Positions 18,482-26,292 are shown, numbered from the stretch's first letter. The stretch: DNA of 64,000 nt from RGIG9115 sp045649825 (GCA_045649825.1 JAZRQO010000028.1:26152-90151), one strand, 5' to 3'. A program made the numbers and translations. Notes: generated by a model from the letters alone, not told the origin.

Positions 18482-19903
18482 TCAGTGAAGCATTTGCGCC
18501 TCATAGTGGTCGAGCTTATTTCTGATATTTGAAAGTCTGATTTCTGTATCAACATAACCTTCACTATTGTATGCACTTGAAGCCTTAAGGCAGATTTCAT
18601 ACGCCCAGTGAGAAGGATTCATATCTACGAAATAATATGTTTCTGCAGTTATTTCATATTCCTCTCCGTTTTCATCGAGTGCTGTAAGTCCATAGCTGTT
18701 ACGGCCGATAATGTTGTTGAACAGTGAGCAGAATTCTGCTCTTGTCATATACAAATCAGGAGCAAATGTACTTCCGCTTGTGCCGTTCATATATCCATAG
18801 TGATAAACTATTTCGATATACTTTTTAAACTCACTGTCTGCAATGTCGGCAAAAGGTGTTTCTTCCGACTTGCTGAGATTAAGTGCACAAGCAACGAGCT
18901 TTGCAACCTCACCTCTTGTTATGGGTTTGAGGACGATTGTTTCATTAACATCAAATCCGCCCTTTGAGCAAAGGTATAAAAGTCCTCTTTCATACCACTG
19001 TCCTCTGTGAGCCTCAACTGCGGGGACCATAGGATACTGAACATTTGTAGTATCTCCGTGCTGGTCAAGCATTCTCATAAGCATAGAGCTTACCTGCTCT
19101 ACCGTTACCTTATCGTCCATACCCATCTCAATTGAAACCTTCACTTCGCCGTCAACCACACCAAATGCAGGCTCATAACCGAAAATGTATGCATAGTCAA
19201 CACCGTCGAGGATAATGGGAGGATACTCCTCCTCTTCTTCAGAAGGAGGAATGATTATTTCTTCCTCTTCTTCAGCAGGAGGAGTGATTATTTCTTCTTT
19301 CTCTTCTTCAGCAGGAGGAGTGATTACTTCTTCCTCTTCTTCAGCGGGAGGAGTGATTATTTCTTCCTCACCGGGAGGCGGAACAATAAGTATCTCTTCG
19401 TCGCTTCCGATTTTGTGAATTCTTCCGTCTACGTGCCAATGATCATTTTCCTTCTTCAGCACATACCATTCAATTTCATAATCTGCACTGTTCAAATCTG
19501 ACCAGGCAATTTCTTTTCCTTCGCTTGTTTTGAGTTTGCTTTCGGTATTTTCAAATTCTTTTACCAGAAGTGCAAAAACATCATCATCAGCAGGCACTGA
19601 ATTTATGTAAGAAATGATATCTTCTTCCGTTACGTTTTCACCCAGTGCAATTGCAAACCTATCGCTCTGTCTTTCCTTAAGCTCTGATTTGCCTACTCTG
19701 TCTGAAAAGTAGCTTGTATCACGGGTTTCGATGTTACCTGCTTCATCGAACTGAATTCCTGTGAAGCTCACATAGAAGCCAACCTCTGTATTATTTTTGT
19801 TCGCCTGACCCGGTGGCGTAGGCTTTTTTCCGGGGGCTGCCATAGCTGATGTAGCCGTTACCAGCATAAATGCTGCCAGAATTCCTGACAATAACTTTTT
19901 CAT
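18482..19903 (-). CDS. Secreted S-layer-homology (SLH) domain protein
   Basis: A 473-residue exported protein. The signal peptide is MKKLLSGILAAFMLVTATSAMA, cut after residue 22. An N-terminal domain (about 23-190) leads to a low-complexity linker with four PPAEEEE/PPSEEEE repeats (about 195-245). SLH-type segments follow: ITRGEVAKLVACAL, YGYMNGTSGSTFAPDLYMTRAEFCSLF. SLH domains bind secondary cell-wall polymers, so the protein is probably a cell-surface or matrix component. ATG at 19903 with GAGGAGG upstream is the true start; the longer frame to 19984 runs into the riboswitch. Expression is under cyclic-di-GMP control through the upstream riboswitch. Confidence 0.88.
   Translation of the reverse strand: MKKLLSGILAAFMLVTATSAMAAPGKKPTPPGQANKNNTEVGFYVSFTGIQFDEAGNIETRDTSYFSDRVGKSELKERQSDRFAIALGENVTEEDIISYINSVPADDDVFALLVKEFENTESKLKTSEGKEIAWSDLNSADYEIEWYVLKKENDHWHVDGRIHKIGSDEEILIVPPPGEEEIITPPAEEEEEVITPPAEEEKEEIITPPAEEEEEIIIPPSEEEEEYPPIILDGVDYAYIFGYEPAFGVVDGEVKVSIEMGMDDKVTVEQVSSMLMRMLDQHGDTTNVQYPMVPAVEAHRGQWYERGLLYLCSKGGFDVNETIVLKPITRGEVAKLVACALNLSKSEETPFADIADSEFKKYIEIVYHYGYMNGTSGSTFAPDLYMTRAEFCSLFNNIIGRNSYGLTALDENGEEYEITAETYYFVDMNPSHWAYEICLKASSAYNSEGYVDTEIRLSNIRNKLDHYEAQMLH
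19215..19378 (-). repeat. Tandem repeat encoding PPAEEEE linker
   Basis: Four imperfect units of roughly 40-50 bases built around TCTTCAGCAGGAGGAGTGAT on the plus strand encode the Pro/Glu-rich linker of the SLH protein. Unit number is likely to vary between strains by slippage. Confidence 0.8.
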
Positions 19904-19935
19904 CTTTTTTCCTCCTCTTTCTGCAACTTTTAAAA

Positions 19936-19977
19936 TAAAAAAAGTTGCAAATTTCCATAATACAAGAAAATTGCAAC
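19936..19977 (-). terminator. Riboswitch-controlled intrinsic terminator with competing hairpin
   Basis: On the minus strand GTTGCAA (19971-19977) pairs with TTGCAAC (19944-19950), then a T-rich tract follows. The 3' arm of that stem overlaps a second perfect 9-bp hairpin, GCAACTTTT (19940-19948 on the minus strand) with AAAAGTTGC (19923-19931). The second hairpin can act as the anti-terminator. The 5' arm of the terminator lies directly at the 3' end of the riboswitch aptamer. Confidence 0.82.
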
Positions 19978-20055
19978 CAGACAACCATTACCAAATACGG
20001 CTTTAGGCTCACGGCTTTGCGTCCTGCGATTTCCCGCAGTTTGCCGAATTATTCA
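19970..20055 (-). ncRNA. Class-I cyclic-di-GMP riboswitch (GEMM-I)
   Basis: Reading the minus strand from about 20050, the conserved GEMM-I blocks occur in order. GGCAAAC comes first, then a P2 hairpin CTGCG/CGCAG with GAAA in its loop. GGACGCAAAGCC and GAGCCTAAAG follow, and the 3' part reads GGTAATGG and GTCTGGTTGC. These match the c-di-GMP-I aptamer consensus. The aptamer is followed at once by the terminator/anti-terminator pair and then the SLH-protein gene, so it acts on transcription of that gene. Whether ligand turns it on or off cannot be decided by eye. Confidence 0.92.
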
Positions 20056-20067
20056 TAATCTACTAAT

Positions 20068-20096
20068 ATTATACTCTATGATTTCCCATTTGTCAA
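20068..20096 (-). promoter_or_regulatory. Promoter of the riboswitch/SLH-protein transcript
   Basis: Perfect consensus on the minus strand: TTGACA (20091-20096), 17-base spacer, TATAAT (20068-20073). Transcription would begin about 10 bases before the riboswitch aptamer. Confidence 0.9.
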
Positions 20097-20137
20097 TACT
20101 TTTTTTGAAAATTTTATAAAAAGATTCTTTTGCTCCG

Positions 20138-20168
20138 AAAAACGGCGGTTTTATCAGGAAAAACCGCC
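20138..20168 (-). terminator. Intrinsic terminator after the GT14 gene
   Basis: GGCGGTTTT / AAAACCGCC 9-bp stem followed by a T run on the minus strand, just past the stop codon at 20177. Confidence 0.8.
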
Positions 20169-20176
20169 ATTTTTAA

Positions 20177-21094
20177 TTAACTGTTTTCAATAAGTTCAAA
20201 AATTTTTTCATCAATTTCCGTATCAAGTTTCCTGGCAAAGAGCTTTCCCGATGCTTTTATCGCTTCAAAATCTTCCGTTGTAAGAAACCTCGGATGGGAG
20301 CCGTCAACAAAATTGTAAAACCACAGACTATTTTTAAGGTCGCCGTTTTTATCAGTTGTAACAAACTCCTTTGCGGGAGTTGCCATAACAGCCGTTTGGA
20401 AAAAGCTTTCATCACAGCTGTATACATCACTTATTGCACCGCAGAAATATTTATCCCTGCCAAGCTTGCAAACTTCCTCTATAACTTTATCGGGAAGCAC
20501 CCACCACTGTGAGCCGCAATAGCCTGTTATTCCCATTTTTTCAAGACGCTTTTGCGGACTTTTTACAAAAATTTCTTTAACTGCAGAATTAACTCTTGCA
20601 ATTCCTCCGGGAATGTATCTCAAAACTCTGAACACTTTATAAGGAAATTTCTTTTTCAGAAAACCGTAGGATTTCATAATAAAACGCTTGTTTATATACA
20701 CCCTTGAATAGTTTACACGAACATAATTATCAGGTTTCTGCGAAACTATTTCAATAAACGGCTCAGGATATCTTTCCTCAAAGAATGTGCATATTTCATC
20801 AATTTTTTTAACAGGCATACACTGGGCACTCATAATTACAAAATATCCGTAACTACCGTAATTCTTTGCGGTTTTAATAAGCTCCAGCTCTGCCTCCACC
20901 ATTGCAAATTCGTAAAGGCCTATATCAAATCTCTTTTCGGTAAAGACCGCCTTTTCCGTAACCGCCTCAGGCCCAAAGCTGCATTTTCTGTCAAGATGTA
21001 TAAAAACATCCGATTTATAAGAAGAAAGAGCTTTTACAAGACGATTCAACTGCTTCTCGTTTTTATGAGCAAGTATAAGAAATGCAATTTTCAT
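20177..21094 (-). CDS. GT14-type beta-1,6-N-acetylglucosaminyltransferase (core-2/I-branching family)
   Basis: A 305-residue protein beginning KIAFLILAHKNEKQLNRLV, the signature start of bacterial core-2/I-branching enzymes. FIHLDRKC, YFVIMSAQCMPVK and GSQWWVLPDKVI follow, and YSCDESFFQTAVM ends the set; the last block holds the family's acidic residues. The enzyme would add GlcNAc in a beta-1,6 or similar linkage to a surface glycan. It lies outside the main polysaccharide operon, 40 bases after the HemW-like gene, and ends in its own terminator. The acceptor is unknown. Confidence 0.85.
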   Translation of the reverse strand: MKIAFLILAHKNEKQLNRLVKALSSYKSDVFIHLDRKCSFGPEAVTEKAVFTEKRFDIGLYEFAMVEAELELIKTAKNYGSYGYFVIMSAQCMPVKKIDEICTFFEERYPEPFIEIVSQKPDNYVRVNYSRVYINKRFIMKSYGFLKKKFPYKVFRVLRYIPGGIARVNSAVKEIFVKSPQKRLEKMGITGYCGSQWWVLPDKVIEEVCKLGRDKYFCGAISDVYSCDESFFQTAVMATPAKEFVTTDKNGDLKNSLWFYNFVDGSHPRFLTTEDFEAIKASGKLFARKLDTEIDEKIFELIENS

Positions 21095-21134
21095 AAATAT
21101 CCCCCTTTTCTATATTATCTTATCACTAACAAAC

Positions 21135-22241
21135 TCACACAAATTCGCACATTATTGCGTTACTTACATCAAAGCCTTTTTCGGTTAAAGCGAAGCCGTT
21201 TTCTTTCATTTTAACAAAATCTGTTTGTTTGAACTTTTCAAGTTGATGGAAATATACTTCTTTGAAATCTATTTTAAATCGGTTTTTAAATTCTTTGAAG
21301 TTTACTCCCTGTGTGGTGCGAAGAGCCATCATTACGTATTCCGCCATACGTTCAGAGAGAGTAAGTTCCGTGACTTCCTCAGGCTCTCCTGGTGCAGATA
21401 TATACTGTTCCAAATCTGAGGTGTTGTAAAACCTTTTTCCGTTAATACAGGAATGAGCACCTGCTCCGACTCCTATATAGTCCTCAGTGTTCCAGTATTT
21501 AAGGTTGTGGCGCGACTCTTTTCCTACCTTTGCAAAATTTGAAATTTCGTACCGTTCAAATCCTTTTTCTTTAAGAAATCCGCAAATCTCCGAGAACATT
21601 TCTCTGTCTTCATCCTCTGAAGGCAGAGAAAGCTCACCTTTTTCGTACATTTTATAAAAAGGCGTTCCTTCCTCTATAATAAGACTGTAGCAAGACATAT
21701 GGGTTACACCCTTTTCCGATACAGCTTCAAGAGTTTTTATAAGACTTTCCCTTGTTTGATAAGGAATGGACATCATAATATCTGCGTTTACATTATCAAA
21801 ATATTTTTTAACAAGCTCCAGTGTTTCAAGCGCTGTTTCCCCATTATGAATACGCCCAAGAGCTTGAAGTTCTCTGTCACAAACAGACTGTACCCCCACG
21901 CTTATCCTGTTTACTCCGCACGCTTGCAACGCCTCAAGCTTTTCTGCGGTTACAGTGCCCGGATTTGCTTCAACCGAGAACTCTGCGTCATCTGAAACGG
22001 AAAAACAGTTATTAATACCTGAAAGAAGTTTTTGAATAAGACGAGGACTGAGCACTGTAGGAGTTCCTCCGCCTATGAAAACAGTATCTACCCTTTCGCC
22101 TCTGTATTTATCCCCTTCTTTAAGAAGCGCGTCAATATACGCTTCAAAGTAGAAATCACATTCTGCATATGATGGAAAATCACAATATAAACACTTTCTA
22201 ACGCAAAAAGGTATATGAATATATAATCCTGAACTTTTCAT
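21135..22241 (-). CDS. hemW: HemW-like radical SAM protein (coproporphyrinogen dehydrogenase family)
   Basis: A 368-residue radical SAM protein. The cluster motif CVRKCLYCDF (residues 12-21, CxxxCxxC) is preceded by LYIHIPFC. VFIGGGTPTVL, FSVEANPGT and GVNRISVGVQS follow, and the HemN C-terminal region has ISNFAK, RHNLKYW and GVGAGAHS. HemW proteins are heme chaperones rather than true coproporphyrinogen oxidases, which lack the extra N-terminal part present in HemN. It is co-directional with and 10 bases after the S24 repressor gene, probably one transcript. Confidence 0.92.
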   Translation of the reverse strand: MKSSGLYIHIPFCVRKCLYCDFPSYAECDFYFEAYIDALLKEGDKYRGERVDTVFIGGGTPTVLSPRLIQKLLSGINNCFSVSDDAEFSVEANPGTVTAEKLEALQACGVNRISVGVQSVCDRELQALGRIHNGETALETLELVKKYFDNVNADIMMSIPYQTRESLIKTLEAVSEKGVTHMSCYSLIIEEGTPFYKMYEKGELSLPSEDEDREMFSEICGFLKEKGFERYEISNFAKVGKESRHNLKYWNTEDYIGVGAGAHSCINGKRFYNTSDLEQYISAPGEPEEVTELTLSERMAEYVMMALRTTQGVNFKEFKNRFKIDFKEVYFHQLEKFKQTDFVKMKENGFALTEKGFDVSNAIMCEFV

Positions 22242-22251
22242 TTTAATATCC

Positions 22252-22875
22252 TTACAACAAATTATTTGTCTGCATACCTACGGCTTTTCCCAGAATTCTT
22301 ATTCTAGTAAATTCATCGGGGGTGTATACAAGAGGATCGTATTTGGGATTTTCAGACATAAGAGTTATAACTCCGCCCTTTTTATACACCCTTTTGAGAG
22401 TTGCTTCATCATCAATTATAACGGCGGCAATTTCACCGTTTTCCACATCATCCTGCTGCTTTATAAGAACAATATCGCCCTCATAAATCCGAACACCCGT
22501 CATGCTGTCGCCTTTCGCAATAAGGCAGAAATCTGCTTTGGAATCCGCTACTATAACCGCCTCACCATCTCTTCCGCCGTCACAAAAAACAGGTTTGCCA
22601 CAGGAAATTTCACCAAGAACAGGAAGCCTTTTAAGTGATGGAACAAAAATATTGTCCATCTCTTCATCTCCCCACCCCATAATATATGCCTCACTGCATC
22701 CGAAAATTTCTGCAAGCTTTTGAAGAATGGGCTTTTTTATATTCTGTATCTGTCCGCTTTCATATCTCTGCAAGGTTGCATCGCTTACACCCACCATTTC
22801 GGACAGTGCAGAAAGTGTAAGTTTTTTATTCTGCCTAAGCTCTTTAAGGCGAGTATTTTTTTTGATTTCTTCCAT
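22252..22875 (-). CDS. XRE-S24 LexA-like autoproteolytic repressor
   Basis: A 207-residue regulator. An N-terminal helix-turn-helix spans residues about 8-62 (LKELRQNKKLTLSALSEMV, VSDATLQRYESG). A C-terminal S24 peptidase domain has the catalytic serine S124 in KGDSM and lysine K161 in EATLKR. The likely self-cleavage site is C92-G93 (GEISCGKP); Cys-Gly is the bond cut in UmuD, whereas LexA uses Ala-Gly. It is the layout of phage CI or SOS-type repressors. It is divergent from the gene at 23105, with repeated AATTAC half-sites between them, so it probably represses both promoters and is relieved by DNA damage. Confidence 0.88.
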   Translation of the reverse strand: MEEIKKNTRLKELRQNKKLTLSALSEMVGVSDATLQRYESGQIQNIKKPILQKLAEIFGCSEAYIMGWGDEEMDNIFVPSLKRLPVLGEISCGKPVFCDGGRDGEAVIVADSKADFCLIAKGDSMTGVRIYEGDIVLIKQQDDVENGEIAAVIIDDEATLKRVYKKGGVITLMSENPKYDPLVYTPDEFTRIRILGKAVGMQTNNLL

Positions 22876-22949
22876 ATTTTTCCAATCCTTTCAGTTATTT
22901 CAACATAAATCTGCAGCGTATATCGACAAGTATTTTCTCATTCTCTTAT

Positions 22950-22978
22950 ATTATAACACATTATTACATAAAATGCAA
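22950..22978 (-). promoter_or_regulatory. Promoter of the S24 repressor gene
   Basis: Minus strand TTGCAT (22973-22978), 17-base spacer, TATAAT (22950-22955). A GTAAT half-site of the putative operator lies in the spacer (ATTAC at 22963-22967 on the plus strand), consistent with autoregulation. Confidence 0.75.
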
Positions 22979-23006
22979 TAGTTTTTTAAAAATTACGAAA
23001 AATGTA

Positions 23007-23035
23007 TTGACAATTACAAAAAATTATGGTAATAT
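23007..23035 (+). promoter_or_regulatory. Promoter of the divergent 203-residue protein gene
   Basis: TTGACA (23007-23012), 17-base spacer, TAATAT (23030-23035). Putative operator half-sites AATTAC and GTAAT overlap the spacer and the -10 box. Confidence 0.8.
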
Positions 23036-23043
23036 ATATCCAT

Positions 23044-23064
23044 AAATTACATATTACGTAATTT
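23044..23064. promoter_or_regulatory. Putative repressor operator, inverted repeat AAATTAC-N7-GTAATTT
   Basis: A perfect 7-bp inverted repeat with a 7-base spacer just downstream of the 23007 promoter. Additional AAATTAC copies occur at 22990-22996 and 23075-23081, and ATTAC-type half-sites in both promoter spacers. The arrangement suggests several repressor dimers bound across the divergent region. Assignment to the S24 repressor is by position only. Confidence 0.6.
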
Positions 23065-23104
23065 TATCTGCCACAAATTACATTATTTGAAATATGGAGG
23101 TACC

Positions 23105-23716
23105 ATGCTTTACAAAAACAACAGCTCTGAGGCGGAAGCCGCATGCGAAAGACTAAGGACCGGAAATTTCGGGGCTGATGAATACAAATACAGTTCCGGC
23201 AACGGGAAAGAAATTATATTACCAAATTTTTTCAGAACTTGGAGGGAACAGGACATAATGGAAAGCATCGATATAAATAGCGAACCAAGACTGTATGAAA
23301 TCAATAACTGCAAAATTTTAAAGGACCTCACTCCCGACAGAGTGCTTGCAAACAAAATCTATCTTTGCAAGTGTAATATATGCGGAAGTACCTTTACCAG
23401 AAGCCGCAAAACCCTTGTTTTTAAACATTCCGACTGCGGATGTGAGCAACCAACTGGATTTAAGTCGGGAATATACACCGACAAGCTCATTCTTGAAATG
23501 GACAAGCTTTCTAAAAAAGTACTTTATGCCAAAATCAATGCGCTTAATAAACCCACCCTTTCTGAAACCTTTAAGGCGTTGTACATAGACGAAAAGGTAT
23601 ACGGAGAATACACGGCTCTTGAAATCGGAATGAGCATGGCAACGCTCTACCGTTCACGTAAGGAGATTCATAAGCTTCTCCCCCATCTCTGCCCCGAGCT
23701 TACAGAGATAAAATAA
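23105..23716 (+). CDS. Unrecognised 203-residue protein with cysteine cluster, divergent from S24 repressor
   Basis: I do not recognise this family. ATG at 23105 is chosen because GGAGG lies four to eight bases before it. The middle carries CKCNICGSTFTR and HSDCGCEQP, a CxxC...CxC pattern that could bind zinc. The C-terminus has a helix-turn-helix-like stretch (YTALEIGMSMATLYRSRKEIHKLL), so a DNA-binding role is plausible. It is driven by a strong promoter covered with repressor-like half-sites, so it is probably a target of the neighbouring repressor. It could be a remnant of a prophage switch or a stand-alone damage-response gene. Confidence 0.7.
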   Translation: MLYKNNSSEAEAACERLRTGNFGADEYKYSSGNGKEIILPNFFRTWREQDIMESIDINSEPRLYEINNCKILKDLTPDRVLANKIYLCKCNICGSTFTRSRKTLVFKHSDCGCEQPTGFKSGIYTDKLILEMDKLSKKVLYAKINALNKPTLSETFKALYIDEKVYGEYTALEIGMSMATLYRSRKEIHKLLPHLCPELTEIK

Positions 23717-23825
23717 TTTATTTAAAGTTTTTCGGACTTTCACAACAATTATTTCATAATATATTATAGGGTACTGATTACCCACGGCTCATAGAATGTT
23801 AAGATATAGCAAAGGAGGAATTATA

Positions 23826-24071
23826 ATGCTTCGCTCTTACGACCTTCATCAAAAGGAAGTTATAAATATACGCAATGCCGAAAGGTTGGGATTTATTGAC
23901 GACCTGGAGGTAGACCTTGAAACGGGGCAGATATTGAATCTTGTTGTCCCAAGGCACCGTTTTTTCTTTTTTCGCGGCGATGACTGCATAATACCCTGGA
24001 ATAACGTTGTTATGGTGGGCAAAGACCTTGTACTTATTGATTATACGGAAATGATGACAGAATGTTCATGA
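23826..24071 (+). CDS. ymxH: YlmC/YmxH family PRC-barrel sporulation protein
   Basis: An 81-residue protein: MLRSYDLHQKEVINIRNAERLGFIDD, VDLETGQILNLVVPR, DDCIIPWNNVVMVGKDLVLID. This is the YlmC/YmxH form of the PRC-barrel fold, found in sporulating Firmicutes; the molecular role is not established. The ATG at 23826 has AAAGGAGG nine bases upstream; a longer in-frame start at 23796 is unlikely. Monocistronic, followed by the asd-dapA promoter. Confidence 0.88.
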   Translation: MLRSYDLHQKEVINIRNAERLGFIDDLEVDLETGQILNLVVPRHRFFFFRGDDCIIPWNNVVMVGKDLVLIDYTEMMTECS

Positions 24072-24133
24072 CACATTGTGCATTTTGCATTTTTATTCAT
24101 AAAATTGCAAAAAAATTTATTACAACTTTTGAA

Positions 24134-24162
24134 TTGACATAATAACATATTAGTGTTATTAT
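24134..24162 (+). promoter_or_regulatory. asd-dapA promoter with embedded inverted repeat
   Basis: TTGACA (24134-24139), 17-base spacer, TATTAT (24157-24162). A perfect inverted repeat AATAACA-N6-TGTTATT (24141-24160) fills the spacer and overlaps the -10 box, a classic operator position for a repressor. No lysine riboswitch or T-box is visible in the roughly 40-base leader. Confidence 0.8.
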
Positions 24163-24210
24163 ATAGTAAAGTAGCACATTTTTGTGCAGAACCCGAAAGG
24201 ATTGGTATAA

Positions 24211-25314
24211 ATGAAACAACAGTATAAGGTTGGTATTATAGGTGCAACAGGCATGGTAGGTCAGAGATTTATCACTCTTCTTTCAGACCATCCCTGGTAT
24301 AAAATAGAAGTTCTTGCCGCTTCTCCCCGAAGTGCAGGCAAAGCATATAAAGACGCAGTTGGTGCAAAATGGGCTATGAAAGAAGAAATCCCCTCATTCG
24401 TTGCTGATATGGTTGTAATGGATGCAACTGCAGATGTAGAAAAAATCGCAGGTATGGTAGATTTCGTATTCTGTGCAGTAGATATGAAAAAAGACGAAAT
24501 CAAAGCGCTTGAGGATCGTTATGCAAAAGCTGAGTGCCCTGTTGTTTCAAACAACTCAGCACACAGACACACTCCCGACGTTCCCATGATTATTCCCGAA
24601 ATCAACCCTGAGCATATAGAGATAATCGAAGCTCAGCGTAAGCGTCTGGGAACAAAGAGAGGCTTTGTAGCTGTTAAGTCTAACTGTTCACTTCAGTCAT
24701 ACCTCCCCGCTATGGCGGTTATAAATGAAAAGTATCCCATTTCACGCGCTCTTGTTACAACCTACCAGGCAATCTCAGGCGCAGGCAAAACATTTGAAAC
24801 ATGGCCCGAAATGGTTGATAACCTTATCCCTTATATCGGCGGAGAAGAAATGAAATCTGAGGTTGAGCCAAACAAGATTCTTGGAAAGATTGAAAACGGC
24901 GAAATCGTACCCTCTGACGCTCTTCAGATTGAATGTCAGACCTACAGAGTTCCCGTTTCAGACGGACACTCTGCAGCAATATTCTTTGCATTCAAAGATA
25001 GCACCAACAAGCCTTCTGTAGAAGAAATTGAAGATATGTGGAGAAACTTCAAGGGCGTACCCCAGGAGCTTGAACTCCCCCACGCTCCCAAGCAGTTCAT
25101 TCACGTATATACTGAGAACGAAACTCCCGACCAGCCCCAGATTAAAACAGCTCGTGAAATCGACGGCGGTATGGCAATTTCCTGCGGACGACTCAGAGAG
25201 TCAACTCAATACGACTACAAAATGGTTTCTATGAGCCATAACACATTAAGAGGCGCTGCAGGCGGTGCAGTACTTCTTGCAGAGCTCCTTACTGCAAAAG
25301 GATATATGGACTAA
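24211..25314 (+). CDS. asd: Aspartate-semialdehyde dehydrogenase
   Basis: A 367-residue enzyme of the archaeal/fungal-type ASADH branch. VGIIGATGMVGQRFITLL binds NADP, VVSNNSAHR and VKSNCSLQSY follow, and C in SNCSLQ (about residue 155) is the nucleophile; TYQAISGAGK and the histidine in SDGHSA complete the set. It reduces aspartyl phosphate to the semialdehyde for lysine, diaminopimelate, threonine and methionine synthesis. It is followed by dapA with 18 bases between, forming a two-gene operon with its own promoter at 24134. Confidence 0.96.
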   Translation: MKQQYKVGIIGATGMVGQRFITLLSDHPWYKIEVLAASPRSAGKAYKDAVGAKWAMKEEIPSFVADMVVMDATADVEKIAGMVDFVFCAVDMKKDEIKALEDRYAKAECPVVSNNSAHRHTPDVPMIIPEINPEHIEIIEAQRKRLGTKRGFVAVKSNCSLQSYLPAMAVINEKYPISRALVTTYQAISGAGKTFETWPEMVDNLIPYIGGEEMKSEVEPNKILGKIENGEIVPSDALQIECQTYRVPVSDGHSAAIFFAFKDSTNKPSVEEIEDMWRNFKGVPQELELPHAPKQFIHVYTENETPDQPQIKTAREIDGGMAISCGRLRESTQYDYKMVSMSHNTLRGAAGGAVLLAELLTAKGYMD

Positions 25315-25332
25315 TTGAAAGGAAGAAAAGCT

Positions 25333-26220
25333 ATGAAAACTTTACCTTTTACAGGGTCAGGTGTTGCAATTATTACTCCATTTGACGGTAATAAGACCAA
25401 CTACGAAGCCCTCGGTGAAATTATAGAACAACAGATTGCAGGCTCAACCGATGCCATCATAATCTGCGGTACAACAGGCGAAGCTTCAACGATGCCCGAT
25501 GCAGAGCATCTTGCGGCAATCGAGTACACAGTGAAAAAGGTAAACGGACGTGTTCCCGTAATTGCAGGCACAGGAAGTAACGACACTGTTCATGCAATAT
25601 ATCTTTCTCAGCAAGCTGAAAAGCTTGGTGCAGACGGAATACTCACCGTTACACCTTACTACAACAAAACATCTCAGCACGGTCTTGTAAAACATTTTAC
25701 AGCTATTGCTGAATCTGTAAAAATTCCTATGATTCTGTATAATGTTCCCGGAAGAACGGGTATGAATATCAGCATTGAAGCACTTAAAGAGCTTGCAAAG
25801 GTTGAAAACATTGTAGCAATCAAGGAAGCAAGCGGCGACATTTCATATGCAACCAAGGTTGCATCACAGGTCCCTGAGCTTTATATGTATTCAGGAAACG
25901 ACGATATGATTGTTCCCCTCCTGAGCATAGGCGGTAAGGGCGTTATATCTGTTCTTGCAAATGTTATGCCAAAGGAAACCCACGATATTTGTCAGCTTTA
26001 CTTCGACGGTAAGGTTACAGAGTCAAAAGACCTCCAGCTTAAGCTTGTAGGACTTTGCGATGCTCTATTCATTGAAGTAAACCCCGTACCCGTTAAAACT
26101 GCAATGGGACTGCTCGGCTTCAACGTAGGAAACCTCAGAGCGCCTCTGTGTGAAATGACTGACGCTCATCTGCAGCTGCTTAAAGACGAGATGACAAAGG
26201 TCGGATTAAAAATTAAATAA
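25333..26220 (+). CDS. dapA: 4-hydroxy-tetrahydrodipicolinate synthase
   Basis: A 295-residue TIM-barrel enzyme: GSGVAIITPF, IICGTTGEASTMPD, GTGSNDTVHAI, VTPYYNKTSQHGL (catalytic tyrosine), MILYNVPGRTG and NIVAIKEASGD (Schiff-base lysine). It condenses pyruvate with aspartate semialdehyde, the step after Asd, towards diaminopimelate and lysine. ATG at 25333 has GGAAG upstream; an in-frame TTG at 25315 overlaps the asd stop and is less likely. Followed by a strong terminator. Confidence 0.96.
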   Translation: MKTLPFTGSGVAIITPFDGNKTNYEALGEIIEQQIAGSTDAIIICGTTGEASTMPDAEHLAAIEYTVKKVNGRVPVIAGTGSNDTVHAIYLSQQAEKLGADGILTVTPYYNKTSQHGLVKHFTAIAESVKIPMILYNVPGRTGMNISIEALKELAKVENIVAIKEASGDISYATKVASQVPELYMYSGNDDMIVPLLSIGGKGVISVLANVMPKETHDICQLYFDGKVTESKDLQLKLVGLCDALFIEVNPVPVKTAMGLLGFNVGNLRAPLCEMTDAHLQLLKDEMTKVGLKIK

Positions 26221-26232
26221 CTACCATTAAGG

Positions 26233-26261
26233 CACATCCCTACAAGGGATGTGTTTTTTTT
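26233..26261 (+). terminator. Intrinsic terminator of asd-dapA
   Basis: CACATCCC / GGGATGTG 8-bp stem with TACAA loop and an eight-T tail. Confidence 0.93.
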
Positions 26262-26263
26262 GA

Positions 26264-26292
26264 TTGACTTTTGAGGGTTTTTATGTTATACT
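26264..26292 (+). promoter_or_regulatory. Promoter of the Dabb-protein gene
   Basis: TTGACT (26264-26269), 17-base spacer, TATACT (26287-26292), directly after the preceding terminator. Confidence 0.7.

Noticed and set aside
25315..25335. TTG start for dapA overlapping the asd stop
   Set aside because: The ATG at 25333 has a better spaced RBS, and the extra residues are not part of the enzyme fold.
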